Below are positions 9,739 to 17,809 of a stretch of DNA of 64,000 nt, one piece after another. This DNA comes from Bifidobacterium sp. ESL0769 (GTDB lineage: Bacteria; Actinomycetota; Actinomycetes; Actinomycetales; Bifidobacteriaceae), in assembly GCF_029395495.1 (NCBI RefSeq), contig NZ_CP113918.1, positions 1,984,001 to 2,048,000 of the forward strand, given 5' to 3'. Within the stretch, counting starts at the first letter, position 1; each line of letters begins with the position of its first letter. A program made the translations under genes and the position numbers. The notes beneath the pieces were generated by a model. The model saw nothing but the letters and a program-made list of their open reading frames with translations. It had not been told where the DNA came from and ran no database searches.

Positions 9739-9781
9739 CCATAGCACCGTTGTCGCTATGGATTGACTTTCATCAAGTCAA
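9739..9781. promoter_or_regulatory. Two palindromes between the LysR gene and gap
   Basis: CCATAGC at 9739-9745 pairs with GCTATGG at 9755-9761 (7-bp arms, 9-nt spacer). TTGACTT at 9763-9769 pairs with AAGTCAA at 9775-9781 (7-bp arms, 5-nt spacer). Both lie close to the LysR start, in the usual place for an autoregulatory LysR box, and about 215-255 bp from the gap start. The first includes the T-N11-A form expected of a LysR site. Binding is inferred. Confidence 0.5.
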
Positions 9782-9994
9782 CTAGGATAATCAACTTATA
9801 GTATCTGCTGTACTGATATGCTATTAGCAAATACAAAATAAAGTACCCTTTAAACACAATAGTTATGGTTACTCATAATTTACAAAACTTATCATATTTA
9901 GTGATATCTATATCTATTTCAGATACTATGCAGGACTGACTCGAAGTCGTATCTTGAAGCTGTTAGAAAACGAAAGACAAGGCAAGGAGCCATT

Positions 9995-11011
9995 ATGACA
10001 GTGAAGATTGGTATTAACGGATTCGGCCGTATCGGCCGGCTCACGTTCCGTAGGCTTTTCGAACTGGAAAGCGACGAGGTCGAAGTCGTCGCCATCAACG
10101 ACCTGACCGACCCGGCCATGCTCGCCTATCTGCTGCAGCACGACAGCGTGCAGGGGCGCTTCCCGGCCGAAGTCTCCAGCGACGAGACCGGCATCATCGT
10201 GGACGGCAAACATTACACTGTCTACGCCGAACGCGACGCCGCGAATATTCCGTGGGTCGCCAACGATGGCGTCGAGCTCGTGGTGGAATCCACCGGTTTC
10301 TACACCAGTACCGAAAAATCCTCGGCGCACTTGCGGGCCGGCGTCAACAAGGTGCTCGTTTCGGCACCGGCCGGCGACATGCCGACTGTCGTCTACGGCG
10401 TCAACCAGGACGTCCTGACCGCCGACGACCGCATCATCTCCCCCGGATCCTGCACCACGCAATCCGTCGCACTTCTGGCCAAGCCGATGAACGACCACTA
10501 CGGCATCCGCGCGGGCTCGATGACCACGATTCACGCCTACACCGCCTCGCAGAGCCTGACCGACGGTCCGAAGAGCAAGAACGCACGCAACAACCGCGCC
10601 GCCGCCGAGAACGTCATTCCGCATTCCACCGGCGCCGCCAAAGCCATCGGTCTGGTCGTCCCGGAGCTCGACGGAAAGCTTAAAGGGCAGGCGCGCCGAG
10701 TTCCAGTTCGTTCCGGTTCGCTGACGGAACTTTCGCTGGTGCTCGAGAAGGCGCCAACGGCTGAGGAAATCAATGCGATGTTCCGCGAGGTTACGCACGA
10801 CAATGATTCCTTCGGCTACGACGACAGCGGTCTGGTTTCCTCTGACATGATCGGCGATACCCACGGCGCCATCTTCGACCCGACTTTGACCGAGGTCGTC
10901 AATCTGGGAGAGGGCAACGGCGAGCTGGTGAAGATCAATGCATGGTACGACAACGAATACGGCTTCACCTGCAACATGGTACGTACGTTACTGTACTTCG
11001 TGAGGCTATAA
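9995..11011 (+). CDS. gap: Glyceraldehyde-3-phosphate dehydrogenase with atypical active-site segment
   Basis: This enzyme oxidises glyceraldehyde 3-phosphate with NAD and phosphate. Residues 1-20 carry the Rossmann signature [11 protein letters not shown], and VVAINDL marks an NAD-type pocket. The catalytic pair is Cys153 in GSCTTQ and His180 in [10 protein letters not shown]. The C-terminus has [16 protein letters not shown]. It is full length (338 residues) with AAGGAG before ATG. The active-site segment departs from the usual (S/A)SCTTN: Gln replaces the near-invariant Asn at position 156 and Pro-Gly precedes Ser-Cys. It could be a second GAPDH with altered regulation or oxidant sensitivity rather than the main glycolytic enzyme. 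The divergent LysR gene is a probable regulator. Confidence 0.93.
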   Translation: MTVKIGINGFGRIGRLTFRRLFELESDEVEVVAINDLTDPAMLAYLLQHDSVQGRFPAEVSSDETGIIVDGKHYTVYAERDAANIPWVANDGVELVVESTGFYTSTEKSSAHLRAGVNKVLVSAPAGDMPTVVYGVNQDVLTADDRIISPGSCTTQSVALLAKPMNDHYGIRAGSMTTIHAYTASQSLTDGPKSKNARNNRAAAENVIPHSTGAAKAIGLVVPELDGKLKGQARRVPVRSGSLTELSLVLEKAPTAEEINAMFREVTHDNDSFGYDDSGLVSSDMIGDTHGAIFDPTLTEVVNLGEGNGELVKINAWYDNEYGFTCNMVRTLLYFVRL

Positions 11012-11161
11012 AGCTCTCGGAAGTCAACGCTTAAGTGTCGGGATGGATTGTCAGCATCTTTATGTCAATAAAGCCCGGTAATTAACGGCCAAGTATCAGT
11101 ATGAATCCTGCCGCATTTTGCGGCGTAAATCTAATTAGGAACTTATCTAATCTCACATTCG

Positions 11162-11204
11162 AAAAATCGGTGCCACGACTTAATTTGCCGTGACACCGAT
11201 TTTT
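11162..11204. terminator. Bidirectional terminator between gap and the CMD gene
   Basis: AAAAATCGGTG and CACCGATTTTT form the outer arms, continued by CCACG/CCGTG with one bulge. Both strands end in a run of T, which suits the convergent genes on either side. Confidence 0.8.
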
Positions 11205-11247
11205 ATATCAATGAGTTAATTGTAACGAACCTTTAAAGATACAAACG

Positions 11248-11586
11248 TTATTTTTCGGCCGTTTCGTCGTCGGACCATACCTTTTTGGCGCGATTGAAGG
11301 CGGACCAGGCTTTAGGCCATCCCACATAGAAGGCGAGATGCGTGATTTCGGCGGCAATCTCGTCCTTGGTGATGCCGTTGGCCTTGCCGATGTTGAAATG
11401 CGCGTCCATCTGCTCGGTGGCACCCATCGCGATGATTGCGGCGATGGTTATCATCGAGCGGTCGTGCGGCGAAAGCTCGTCCTCGCGGCTCCACACCTCG
11501 CCAAAGAGTACGTCGTCGTTTAGATGCGCGAACTGTGGCGCAAACTCACCAAGCTGCTCGTGTCCCGCTGTCTGTTTCTTAGCCAT
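11248..11586 (-). CDS. Carboxymuconolactone decarboxylase (CMD) family protein
   Basis: The 112-residue protein has the all-helical CMD/AhpD-like fold pattern: SREDELSPHDRSMITIAAI, then MDAHFNIGKANGITKDEIAAEITHLAFYVGWPKA. The paired CxxC of the peroxidase members is absent, so thiol peroxidase activity is unlikely. This subtype is common beside quinone or aldehyde reductases in lactobacilli and bifidobacteria. AAGGAA lies before the ATG. Its promoter carries the same TTGACTTCAAGTGCTT sequence as the promoter of the MerR gene at 14.2 kb, so it is probably part of the MerR regulon. Substrate unknown. Confidence 0.85.
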   Translation of the reverse strand: MAKKQTAGHEQLGEFAPQFAHLNDDVLFGEVWSREDELSPHDRSMITIAAIIAMGATEQMDAHFNIGKANGITKDEIAAEITHLAFYVGWPKAWSAFNRAKKVWSDDETAEK

Positions 11587-11635
11587 AATCAGTTCCTTTC
11601 AGCTGTCGTCTATTACGATATCGTCGTCGACACCA

Positions 11636-11665
11636 AGCCTAAAGACTTCAAGCACTTGAAGTCAA
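11636..11665 (-). promoter_or_regulatory. MerR-type promoter/operator of the CMD gene
   Basis: On the minus strand, TTGACT (11665-11660) and TAGGCT (11641-11636) form a -35/-10 pair 18 nt apart. Between and across them lies a perfect palindrome, GACTTCAAG / CTTGAAGTC (11644-11663, 2-bp centre). An over-long spacer filled by a palindrome is the hallmark of MerR-family promoters. The first 16 nt are identical to the promoter at 14169. Confidence 0.75.
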
Positions 11666-11696
11666 AACAATGCTCTTCAGCACCGTAAAGCCGTGA

Positions 11697-11810
11697 ACCC
11701 GTGAGAAAAGCACCAAAATCGACCCAAAATAGTGCTTTTCACCTCAGTTGAACCACAAACCAGTGAGAAAAGCACCAAAACGAGGCTGAAATGGTGCTTT
11801 TCTCACTGGG
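11697..11810. repeat. Palindromic repeat cluster B (2 units of the GAAAAGCAC family)
   Basis: Two units occupy about 11697-11749 and 11757-11810. Both have AGTGAGAAAAGCACC-type left arms; the right arms contain GTGCTTTTC and end in a CTCAGT or CTCACTGG sequence. The second unit ends 7 bp from the stop codon of the MFS gene, so on the minus strand the cluster is the first thing transcribed after that gene. It may act as its terminator or 3' mRNA structure. Confidence 0.85.
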
Positions 11811-11817
11811 TTCGCGC

Positions 11818-13323
11818 TCACTTACTTTCGGCGGCGATGGCCTCGCGCTCGGTAGTAGCGTTCGGAAGGAAGAACGAGGCGACCAAGCCAATGACGGCGA
11901 AGATGACCATGAGGATAAAGCCCCAGTTGTAGCCGATGGCCTGCGCTGCGGCTTTACCGGCGGAAGCTTGAGAAGTCGCGGCAAGCGAGATGACGAGCAT
12001 CGCGAGCGCAGTGCCCAGCGAGCCGCCGACCTGACGGACCGTGGACGAAGCGGCGTTGGCGTGGGCGGTGAGGCGGGCGGAGCTCAGGTTGATGCCTGCG
12101 GTGAACGTGGTCATCATCGTGAAGGAGATGCCGACCATGCGCAGGGCATAGCACAGGCCAATCAAGTACAGACTGGTCTTGGCGCTGAACCAGAGCATCG
12201 GCACCGAGCCGATCAGGAGCATCAGGAAACCGAAGAGCGAGAGTTTCTTGATGCCGAGCTTGTCGTAGAGCGTGCCGGAAATCGGGTTGCAGATTACCAT
12301 GACGAGCGCACCTGGCATCATCACCAAACCGCTGGTGAGCGCGGATTCGCCGCGCGTGGTCTGCAGGTAAAGCGGAAGCACCAGTTCGATGCCGACCATG
12401 GCGATATTGCTGATGGTGCTCAACAGGGTGCAGAGGTTAAAGCGGGCGTTGCCGAAAACGTGGATGTCGAGCAGCGGCTTGGTAAGCTTGAGCTGGCGGA
12501 CGCAGAAGAGCGCCATAATGACCACGCCGACGATGAACAGCACCGCAAGCATCACCGTAATTCGGCCAGTGTTGCCGACTTCGGACAGCGCATAGAGGAT
12601 GAGGCCGAAGCCGAAAATGGACTCGGCGAAGGAGATGACGTCAGTCGTGCTGTGGTGCGGCGAGGTGAGGTTGCGCACCAGCGGCACGGCGAGAATCGCA
12701 GTGATGGCGCTGGCGATGGCAAGGATGATGAAGAGCATCTTCCAGCTGGAGACCTTGAGGATGAGGCCGGAAATGGTGGGGCCGACCGCCGGACCGAAGC
12801 CGATGACCAAGCCGGTGATGCCCATGGCCATGCCGCGCTTCTCGGGCGGGAACATCATCAGAATGACGTTCTGGATGAACGGCATCAGCCCGCCAGCGGC
12901 AATGGCCTCGATGATACGGCCTGCGAGCAGCACCCAGAAGTTCGGCGCGAAGATGCAGACGATTGAGCCGACGAAGAAGACGGCCATCAACGTCACGAAC
13001 GTGGTGCGCAGATTAAAGGATTCGAACACCCATGCGGACATCGGAATCATCAGACCGACCACCAGCAGATAGGCGGTTGTGAGCCATTGCGCCGTGGCTT
13101 GGCTGACGGAAAACGCATTCATAATAGTCGGCAGCGCGTTGTTCAGAAACGTCTCAGCCATTAGCGCCGTAAACGAGCCGAGCAACAGCACCGCCATCAT
13201 CAGCCCGCGCTGCTTCGAAGTGATCGATGTGGTGAAACCGCCGTTCTCCTGCCCCGACTCAGTCTGTGGATCCGAAGCGCTTTGCCGCCCGGTTTTCTGT
13301 TTTTCCGATTGTCGGCTGACCAT
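11818..13323 (-). CDS. MFS drug/proton antiporter, DHA2 (EmrB/QacA) type
   Basis: The 501-residue inner-membrane exporter has a Ser/Gln-rich cytosolic N-terminus (1-35) followed by about fourteen hydrophobic segments, the DHA2 count. Family features include LNNALPTIMNAFSVSQATAQWLTTAYLLV in the first loop and GPAVGPTISGLIL (motif C) in the fifth segment. The gene lies 155 bp downstream of a MarR regulator on the same strand. It has a separate TATAGC-GCTACA operator just before its start (13342-13355) matching one at the regulator's start. It probably exports a toxic compound sensed by the MarR protein. Substrate unknown. Confidence 0.92.
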   Translation of the reverse strand: MVSRQSEKQKTGRQSASDPQTESGQENGGFTTSITSKQRGLMMAVLLLGSFTALMAETFLNNALPTIMNAFSVSQATAQWLTTAYLLVVGLMIPMSAWVFESFNLRTTFVTLMAVFFVGSIVCIFAPNFWVLLAGRIIEAIAAGGLMPFIQNVILMMFPPEKRGMAMGITGLVIGFGPAVGPTISGLILKVSSWKMLFIILAIASAITAILAVPLVRNLTSPHHSTTDVISFAESIFGFGLILYALSEVGNTGRITVMLAVLFIVGVVIMALFCVRQLKLTKPLLDIHVFGNARFNLCTLLSTISNIAMVGIELVLPLYLQTTRGESALTSGLVMMPGALVMVICNPISGTLYDKLGIKKLSLFGFLMLLIGSVPMLWFSAKTSLYLIGLCYALRMVGISFTMMTTFTAGINLSSARLTAHANAASSTVRQVGGSLGTALAMLVISLAATSQASAGKAAAQAIGYNWGFILMVIFAVIGLVASFFLPNATTEREAIAAESK

Positions 13324-13341
13324 TGATAACCTTCCTTAATT

Positions 13342-13355
13342 TATAGCAAGCTACA
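13342..13355. promoter_or_regulatory. MarR-type operator upstream of the MFS gene
   Basis: TATAGCAAGCTACA contains the palindrome TAGC-AA-GCTA and lies 19 bp upstream of the MFS start. The same 14-mer pattern, CATAGCTTGCTACA, overlaps the start codon of the MarR gene at 13968-13981. Confidence 0.65.
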
Positions 13356-13478
13356 GTTTGAATAAAAAATAAACTTCGTGGGACTTTTCCTGATTACCCG
13401 TATCGAATTCCTAACCTTGGTATCCGCCGCGGTTGAATACGTTACGCGCCACTAGGTTTGGTTCGAATTGACTCAATA

Positions 13479-13970
13479 TCACCGTGATGCCCCATCCGAA
13501 AAGTTCGCAACGATACGTTTGAGCGCAGCAACCAATTTCTTCTGCTCGGCACCCGTCAAGCCCTCGGTAATCATTGCATTGATTTGCTCCATCACACCAT
13601 GGATATCGTCAATATGCACGTCCATCAAGCGCCGCCCCTCGGGCGTGAGCTCGAGCAGAATCTGCCGACGGTCACTTTCCAGCTGCGAAGTTTTGATAAG
13701 CCCCGCACTCTCGAGCCGTTTGACGATGCCACGAATCGTGGGATGGCTTAGCACAAATCGATCTGCAATCTCGCGCTGCGTGACGGCGTGCCCGTGCGCG
13801 TCGTGCAGGTACACCATCAACGTAATCTGCGGTCCGGTGAGACTGTAACCTTCGAACATCGAGGCGACACGGTTGTTGAGTTCCTTCTCAATCAAGGTAT
13901 TCGCCACCTTGATGAGCGGCCCCAGACTATCGGCGCCAGTCGCGTCGAACTTCGCATCGCTCTTATCCAT
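13479..13970 (-). CDS. MarR family transcriptional regulator
   Basis: The 163-residue protein has a MarR winged helix: LTGPQITLMVYLHDAHGHAV, then TQREIADRFVLSHPTIRGIV as recognition helix (about 68-90), and the wing LIKTSQLESDRRQILLELTPEGR. The C-terminal helix supports dimerisation. It precedes the MFS exporter on the same strand. Operator copies at its own start and before the exporter suggest it represses both and is relieved by an exported compound. The start is the ATG at 13970; the operator covers it, so no separate ribosome-binding site is obvious. Confidence 0.93.
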   Translation of the reverse strand: MDKSDAKFDATGADSLGPLIKVANTLIEKELNNRVASMFEGYSLTGPQITLMVYLHDAHGHAVTQREIADRFVLSHPTIRGIVKRLESAGLIKTSQLESDRRQILLELTPEGRRLMDVHIDDIHGVMEQINAMITEGLTGAEQKKLVAALKRIVANFSDGASR

Positions 13971-13981
13971 AGCTTGCTACA
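13968..13981. promoter_or_regulatory. MarR-type operator over the MarR start codon
   Basis: CATAGCTTGCTACA carries TAGC-TT-GCTA and overlaps the start codon of the regulator. It repeats the operator seen before the MFS gene, which indicates autoregulation. Confidence 0.65.
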
Positions 13982-14168
13982 CTAATCCCATCTTCTGACT
14001 TATCTGCGAATGATTTGAAATCATCGCTTACCATGCATTGCGAGATCCGTTTGACAGCACAAGTCCATTATCACCCTGTCAAATCGCTTCATTTTGACTA
14101 ACGTACGATTGAGATTTAGCCAGATTTAATTCCATATTTTCGTTAAGCGATACCGCTAACCTCCCGTT

Positions 14169-14198
14169 TTGACTTCAAGTGCTTTAAGTCAATAGAGT
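14169..14198 (+). promoter_or_regulatory. MerR-type promoter/operator of the MerR-AKR operon
   Basis: TTGACT (14169-14174) and TAGAGT (14193-14198) stand 18 nt apart. The spacer carries an inverted repeat that begins TTGACTTCAAGTGCTT and ends AAGTCAA. Transcription would begin almost at the ATG at 14206, so the mRNA may be leaderless. The site matches the one upstream of the CMD gene. Confidence 0.75.
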
Positions 14199-14205
14199 GA
14201 GGGGC

Positions 14206-14688
14206 ATGAACACTCAGACTTGGCATTCGATTGGCGAGGCGTCGCTTTATTGCGGGCTGCCGGAAAGCACGTTGCGCTATTACGAGGACGTCGGCATCAT
14301 CGCGCCGATTGCGCGCGACCCGGAAAGCGGCCATCGCGCCTATTCGGACGACGACCTTCAAGCATTGCTGATTATTTCGTGCCTTTCGGCCACCGGCATG
14401 CCACTGGCCAAGATGAAGGAATACATGGCCAACCGCAAGCGCGGCCGCGAAGGCGCGCCGACGGAAATCGACTTGCTGCGCGACCAAAAGCGTCGACTCA
14501 CCGAAGAGCGGCGATTCCTGATGGCGCGCGAGGAATACGTCAATCTGAAAATCCAGTATTGGCAGGCGGTTTCGGATGGCGACGATGCAAAAGCTACCAG
14601 TCTGGGAGCCCGCGCCGAGCAGAAGGTCAAGGAGCTCAGCCATTGGCACGATAGCGAAAACACCGATTCAAAAACAGCTATAAACTGA
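14206..14688 (+). CDS. MerR family transcriptional regulator
   Basis: The ATG at 14206 is preferred over a GTG nine bases upstream. The 160-residue protein opens with the MerR winged helix: WHSIGEASLYCGLPESTLRY, YYEDVGIIAPIARDPESGHR and YSDDDLQALLIISCLSATGM (residues 3-70). A long dimerisation coiled coil follows. No metal-binding Cys cluster is present, so it probably belongs to the group sensing aldehydes, electrophiles or redox stress. The aldo/keto reductase gene follows 60 bp later and is likely co-transcribed. The same promoter sequence occurs before the CMD gene, giving a two-promoter regulon. Confidence 0.93.
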   Translation: MNTQTWHSIGEASLYCGLPESTLRYYEDVGIIAPIARDPESGHRAYSDDDLQALLIISCLSATGMPLAKMKEYMANRKRGREGAPTEIDLLRDQKRRLTEERRFLMAREEYVNLKIQYWQAVSDGDDAKATSLGARAEQKVKELSHWHDSENTDSKTAIN

Positions 14689-14748
14689 CTGAATCTCACT
14701 AAATCGACCATCTTCAAGTAATTACCAACTAACAGAAAGCAGCACATC

Positions 14749-15768
14749 ATGGAACGCATCACTTTAGGAGATTCCGAAGTCGAAGTCTCTCCAATGTTCA
14801 TCGGCGGCATGTCCTTTGGCAAGCCGGACCCGGAACAACACGTCTGGACCATCGACCAGGAAGGCACACAAGCCGTCATCGCGCGGGCGCTCGAGCTCGG
14901 CGTCAACGCCATCGACACCGCCAACTGCTACGCACGCGGCACCAGTGAGGAATACATCGGCCAGGCGCTAAAGAACCTACGCGTTCCGCGCGATCAGGTC
15001 GTGCTCGCCAGCAAGGTCTATTTTAATGAAGGACATTCCTCCGCGGCCGCTATCAAGCGCGAAATCGAAGGCAGCCTGAAACGTCTGCAGACCGACTATC
15101 TTGACCTTTACATCCTGCACCGTTTCGACTACACCACGCCCATGGAAGAAACCATGCAGGAGCTCGACGAACTCGTACGCGCCGGCAAGGTTCGTGCCAT
15201 CGGAGCCAGCGAGATGTTCGGCTATCAATATCATAATCTGCAGGTCATCGCCGAGGAAAACGGTTGGACGAAACTTTCAACGCTGCAATGCCATTACAAC
15301 CTGATTTATCGCGAGGACGAACGCGAACTCATCCCGGTGGCCCGCCAGTACAACGCCGTTCCGACGCCGTATAGCCCGTTGGCTTCCGGCCATCTCGCAC
15401 GCAAGACCTGGGATTCGGAAACGCTGCGCGGCAGAACCGACAAGGTCGAGCACAGCAAGTACGACCGCGACCGCACCATCGACCAACCTATCGTCGACCG
15501 CGTCGCCAAACTTGCTGAAAAGCGCGGCGTGAGCATGTCGCAAATCGCATTGGCTTGGCACTGGGCTCACGGTCCATCCGCCCCGATTGTCGGCTGCAGC
15601 TCCCCCAAACGCGTTGATCAGGCCGTAGCCGCCCTCGACGTCAAGCTGAGCGAAGACGAGGTCAACTACCTCGAAGAGCCCTATATCGCCCACGAATTGG
15701 TGGGCCCATTGGCTCGCCCCGGCGAAAAGCCGCTGGCAGGAACCACGGTTCCGCCGGAAAACAAGTAA
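14749..15768 (+). CDS. Aldo/keto reductase
   Basis: This is an NAD(P)H-dependent carbonyl reductase with a TIM-barrel fold, 339 residues. The catalytic tetrad is visible as Asp56 (AIDTANCY), Tyr61, Lys89 (VLASKV) and His124 (YILHRFD). The cofactor motif IVGCSSPKRVDQAV appears near 281-295. It lies in one operon with the MerR regulator, which points to detoxification of aldehydes or reactive carbonyls. Sequence pattern resembles the YajO/AKR11-13 group; the physiological substrate is unknown. A clear terminator follows. Confidence 0.93.
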   Translation: MERITLGDSEVEVSPMFIGGMSFGKPDPEQHVWTIDQEGTQAVIARALELGVNAIDTANCYARGTSEEYIGQALKNLRVPRDQVVLASKVYFNEGHSSAAAIKREIEGSLKRLQTDYLDLYILHRFDYTTPMEETMQELDELVRAGKVRAIGASEMFGYQYHNLQVIAEENGWTKLSTLQCHYNLIYREDERELIPVARQYNAVPTPYSPLASGHLARKTWDSETLRGRTDKVEHSKYDRDRTIDQPIVDRVAKLAEKRGVSMSQIALAWHWAHGPSAPIVGCSSPKRVDQAVAALDVKLSEDEVNYLEEPYIAHELVGPLARPGEKPLAGTTVPPENK

Positions 15769-15790
15769 TTTTATAAAATTAATAAAACAT

Positions 15791-15842
15791 AAGCCTCGCC
15801 GCGAATATCGAGTATTTGAAGTATTTGCGACGAGGCTTTTGC
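15791..15842 (+). terminator. Terminator of the MerR-AKR operon
   Basis: AAGCCTCG(C)CGC and GCG(A)CGAGGCTT form the stem, ending in TTTTGCG, about 22 bp past the aldo/keto reductase stop. Confidence 0.8.
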
Positions 15843-15906
15843 GTCAAAGCTCAAATTAACACCAAACTACATTTCGCCAAAATTGATGAAATCAACCGTT
15901 CTACAC

Positions 15907-15942
15907 AATGATTGATTCTATTTATGTGAGAAATCAATCATT
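15907..15942. promoter_or_regulatory. Inverted repeat upstream of the zinc alcohol dehydrogenase
   Basis: AATGATTGATT (15907-15917) and AATCAATCATT (15932-15942) are perfect 11-bp arms 14 nt apart, some 80 bp before the gene. A TATAAT box lies at 15983-15988. The repeat could be an operator; the T run after the right arm leaves a terminator role open. Confidence 0.5.
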
Positions 15943-16023
15943 TTTAGTTACTATTTTCCAATATTTCTAGACAAACGATATTTATAATAGTAGAACCATT
16001 TAAGTTGTTGCAAGGAGGCAAAT

Positions 16024-17091
16024 ATGAAGGCTGTCCAATACTACGGCAAGGAACATATCCAAATCGACGACATTCCAGAGCCGCAATTGAAGCCCGGCAC
16101 CATCAAGGTGCGCCCGGCCTATACCGGCATTTGCGGCTCGGATTTGCATATGTATTATAACGGGCCGGAATCCGTGGGCGGCAACATTCCCGGCCATCCG
16201 CACCCGATTTCTGGTGAGAGCATTCCGGTCGTCCTCGGCCACGAGTTCTCCGGCACCGTCGAGGAGATCGCCGACGACGTCGACACCGATCTCAAGGTCG
16301 GCGACCATGTCTGCATCGAATCCATGATGGCCTGCGGCAAATGCCCCTCTTGCAAGGCCGGACATTACAACACCTGCGACAAGGTCGGCGGCATCGGCAT
16401 CAACGGCCGCGGCGGCGGCATGAGCGAACATGTAGTGGTCGAGGCGCGCTTCGTGCACGGGGTCGGTGACATTCCGCTCGATCAGGCGGCGCTGCTGGAG
16501 CCTTTCACCGTGGCCTATCATGCGGTTCGTCGCAGCGGTGCAAAGGCCGGACAGACCGCAGTCGTCGGCGGGGCCGGTCCTGTCGGACTCATGCTCGGCG
16601 CGGTGCTTAAGGCCAAAGGACTGAAAGTCATCATGTCTGAACTTTCCTCGGTCCGCAAGCAGACCGCTAAGGACACGGGCGTTGCCGACGTGGTGGTCGA
16701 CCCAAGCAAGGAGGATCTGGCCGAACGCGTCAAGGCCGAAACCGGCAGTGCCGGAGCTGACGTCGCCTTTGACGCTTCAGGTGCCGGAGTGGTGGTCCAT
16801 CAGCTTATCGCGGCCGTCCGCGAAAGCGCCAACGTGATGATCGTCGCCATCCACGTGCGCCCGCTCGAGCTCAACGTGGCCAAGGAACTGACCCGCACCG
16901 AGAAGAACATCATGACTTCGCTGGCCTACTGCAACGACCACCCGGATTCGATCAAGCTCGTGCAGGACAAGCACATCGACCTCTCGCCGTTCATCACCGA
17001 CAAGATCAAGGCCGAGGACTTGGTCGACAAGGGACTGAAGGAACTGCGCGACGATGGCGAGCATCATGTCAAGATCCTCGTCCAGCTCTAA
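16024..17091 (+). CDS. Zinc-dependent alcohol dehydrogenase, 2,3-butanediol/threonine dehydrogenase type
   Basis: The 355-residue medium-chain dehydrogenase has Cys37 (TGICGSDLH), His73-Glu74 (LGHEFSGTV) and Glu155 region LLEPFTV for catalytic zinc, and Cys104, 107, 110 and 118 for structural zinc. The Rossmann motif VVGGAGPVGLMLGAVLKAKG follows. The insert before the GHE motif and the overall pattern are those of (R,R)-butanediol dehydrogenase, which interconverts acetoin and 2,3-butanediol with NAD. Threonine or sorbitol dehydrogenase activity cannot be excluded. AAGGAGG precedes the ATG. The gene is monocistronic with its own terminator and lies within a redox-related cluster. Confidence 0.9.
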   Translation: MKAVQYYGKEHIQIDDIPEPQLKPGTIKVRPAYTGICGSDLHMYYNGPESVGGNIPGHPHPISGESIPVVLGHEFSGTVEEIADDVDTDLKVGDHVCIESMMACGKCPSCKAGHYNTCDKVGGIGINGRGGGMSEHVVVEARFVHGVGDIPLDQAALLEPFTVAYHAVRRSGAKAGQTAVVGGAGPVGLMLGAVLKAKGLKVIMSELSSVRKQTAKDTGVADVVVDPSKEDLAERVKAETGSAGADVAFDASGAGVVVHQLIAAVRESANVMIVAIHVRPLELNVAKELTRTEKNIMTSLAYCNDHPDSIKLVQDKHIDLSPFITDKIKAEDLVDKGLKELRDDGEHHVKILVQL

Positions 17092-17157
17092 AGAGGCCAT
17101 GAAGGGGTTATAAAAACTTCTCGGCCTTATAGCCGAGATCACATTGCCAACAAAATC

Positions 17158-17200
17158 GGGCCACTACCTTTTAATTTGAGGTAGCGGCCCATTTTCTTTT
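17158..17200 (+). terminator. Terminator of the alcohol dehydrogenase gene
   Basis: GGGCC(A)CTACCT and AGGTAG(C)GGCCC form the stem, followed by ATTTTCTTTT. A smaller hairpin CTCGGC/GCCGAG precedes it at 17120-17137. Confidence 0.82.
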
Positions 17201-17332
17201 GCTCGGTTATCGATCAAGTTCGTCAACTTATTTAAACGGAATACCGTCACTATCGTTCGCTGCGAAACAACGGCCCATCTTCCGTACAGGTTGCGCTTAA
17301 CTTGATTGCAGCCTATAAGTTTCTATTAAATC

Positions 17333-17809
17333 CTATAAACCAAGTTCCTTGACCCACTGCTCCAGAACAGTTTCGCTGACGTCCGGCATGAAACGACGAC
17401 CCGTCTTCCACGTAGCCTTGGGAGCATAACCGTGCAAATGCTCGCCGTTCGCACCTTCCACGCTTGAGCCGGAGGTGGCGAACGTCACGATGGTCTTGCC
17501 TTCGAAATCTTGGCTTTCCAGGAACGTACGTACGATTTGAGGCGCGACGCCGAACCAAAGCGGATAGCCCACGAACACCACGTCATAGGCGCCGGCATCG
17601 ATAGGAGCCGCCATCTGCGGACGCGCATCAGCGGCATGCTCCACATTCACACGGCTTTTCTCATCCTCGTAATCAAGCTCAGAGCCGACATACGGCTTTG
17701 CCGGTTTGATCTCTTTGAGATCGGCGTTGGCGACTTTCGCCAATTTCTGTGCCACTGCGCGCGTGTTCCCGGTAATAGAAAAATACGTTATCAAAACTTT
17801 GTCAGCCAT
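17333..17809 (-). CDS. Flavodoxin
   Basis: The 158-residue protein has the FMN phosphate loop YFSITGNTRAVAQKLAK at about 9-25, a W-containing flavin loop (GYPLWFGVAPQIVRTF) and a second loop FATSGSSVEGANGE. The length and order match short-chain flavodoxins related to the lactobacillus/clostridial type (Flavodoxin_4/5). It is a one-electron carrier or quinone-linked reductant. GGGAA precedes the ATG. It stands alone on the minus strand next to the redox cluster. The 280-bp spacer upstream is AT-rich with no gene. Confidence 0.9.
   Translation of the reverse strand: MADKVLITYFSITGNTRAVAQKLAKVANADLKEIKPAKPYVGSELDYEDEKSRVNVEHAADARPQMAAPIDAGAYDVVFVGYPLWFGVAPQIVRTFLESQDFEGKTIVTFATSGSSVEGANGEHLHGYAPKATWKTGRRFMPDVSETVLEQWVKELGL

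Noticed and set aside
9926..10864. 312-codon minus-strand frame opposite gap
   Set aside because: Antisense shadow of gap with no motif or start signal.
11791..12966. 391-codon plus-strand frame rich in His, Asp, Glu and Arg
   Set aside because: It is antisense to the MFS gene; its composition is that of a reverse-complemented membrane protein.
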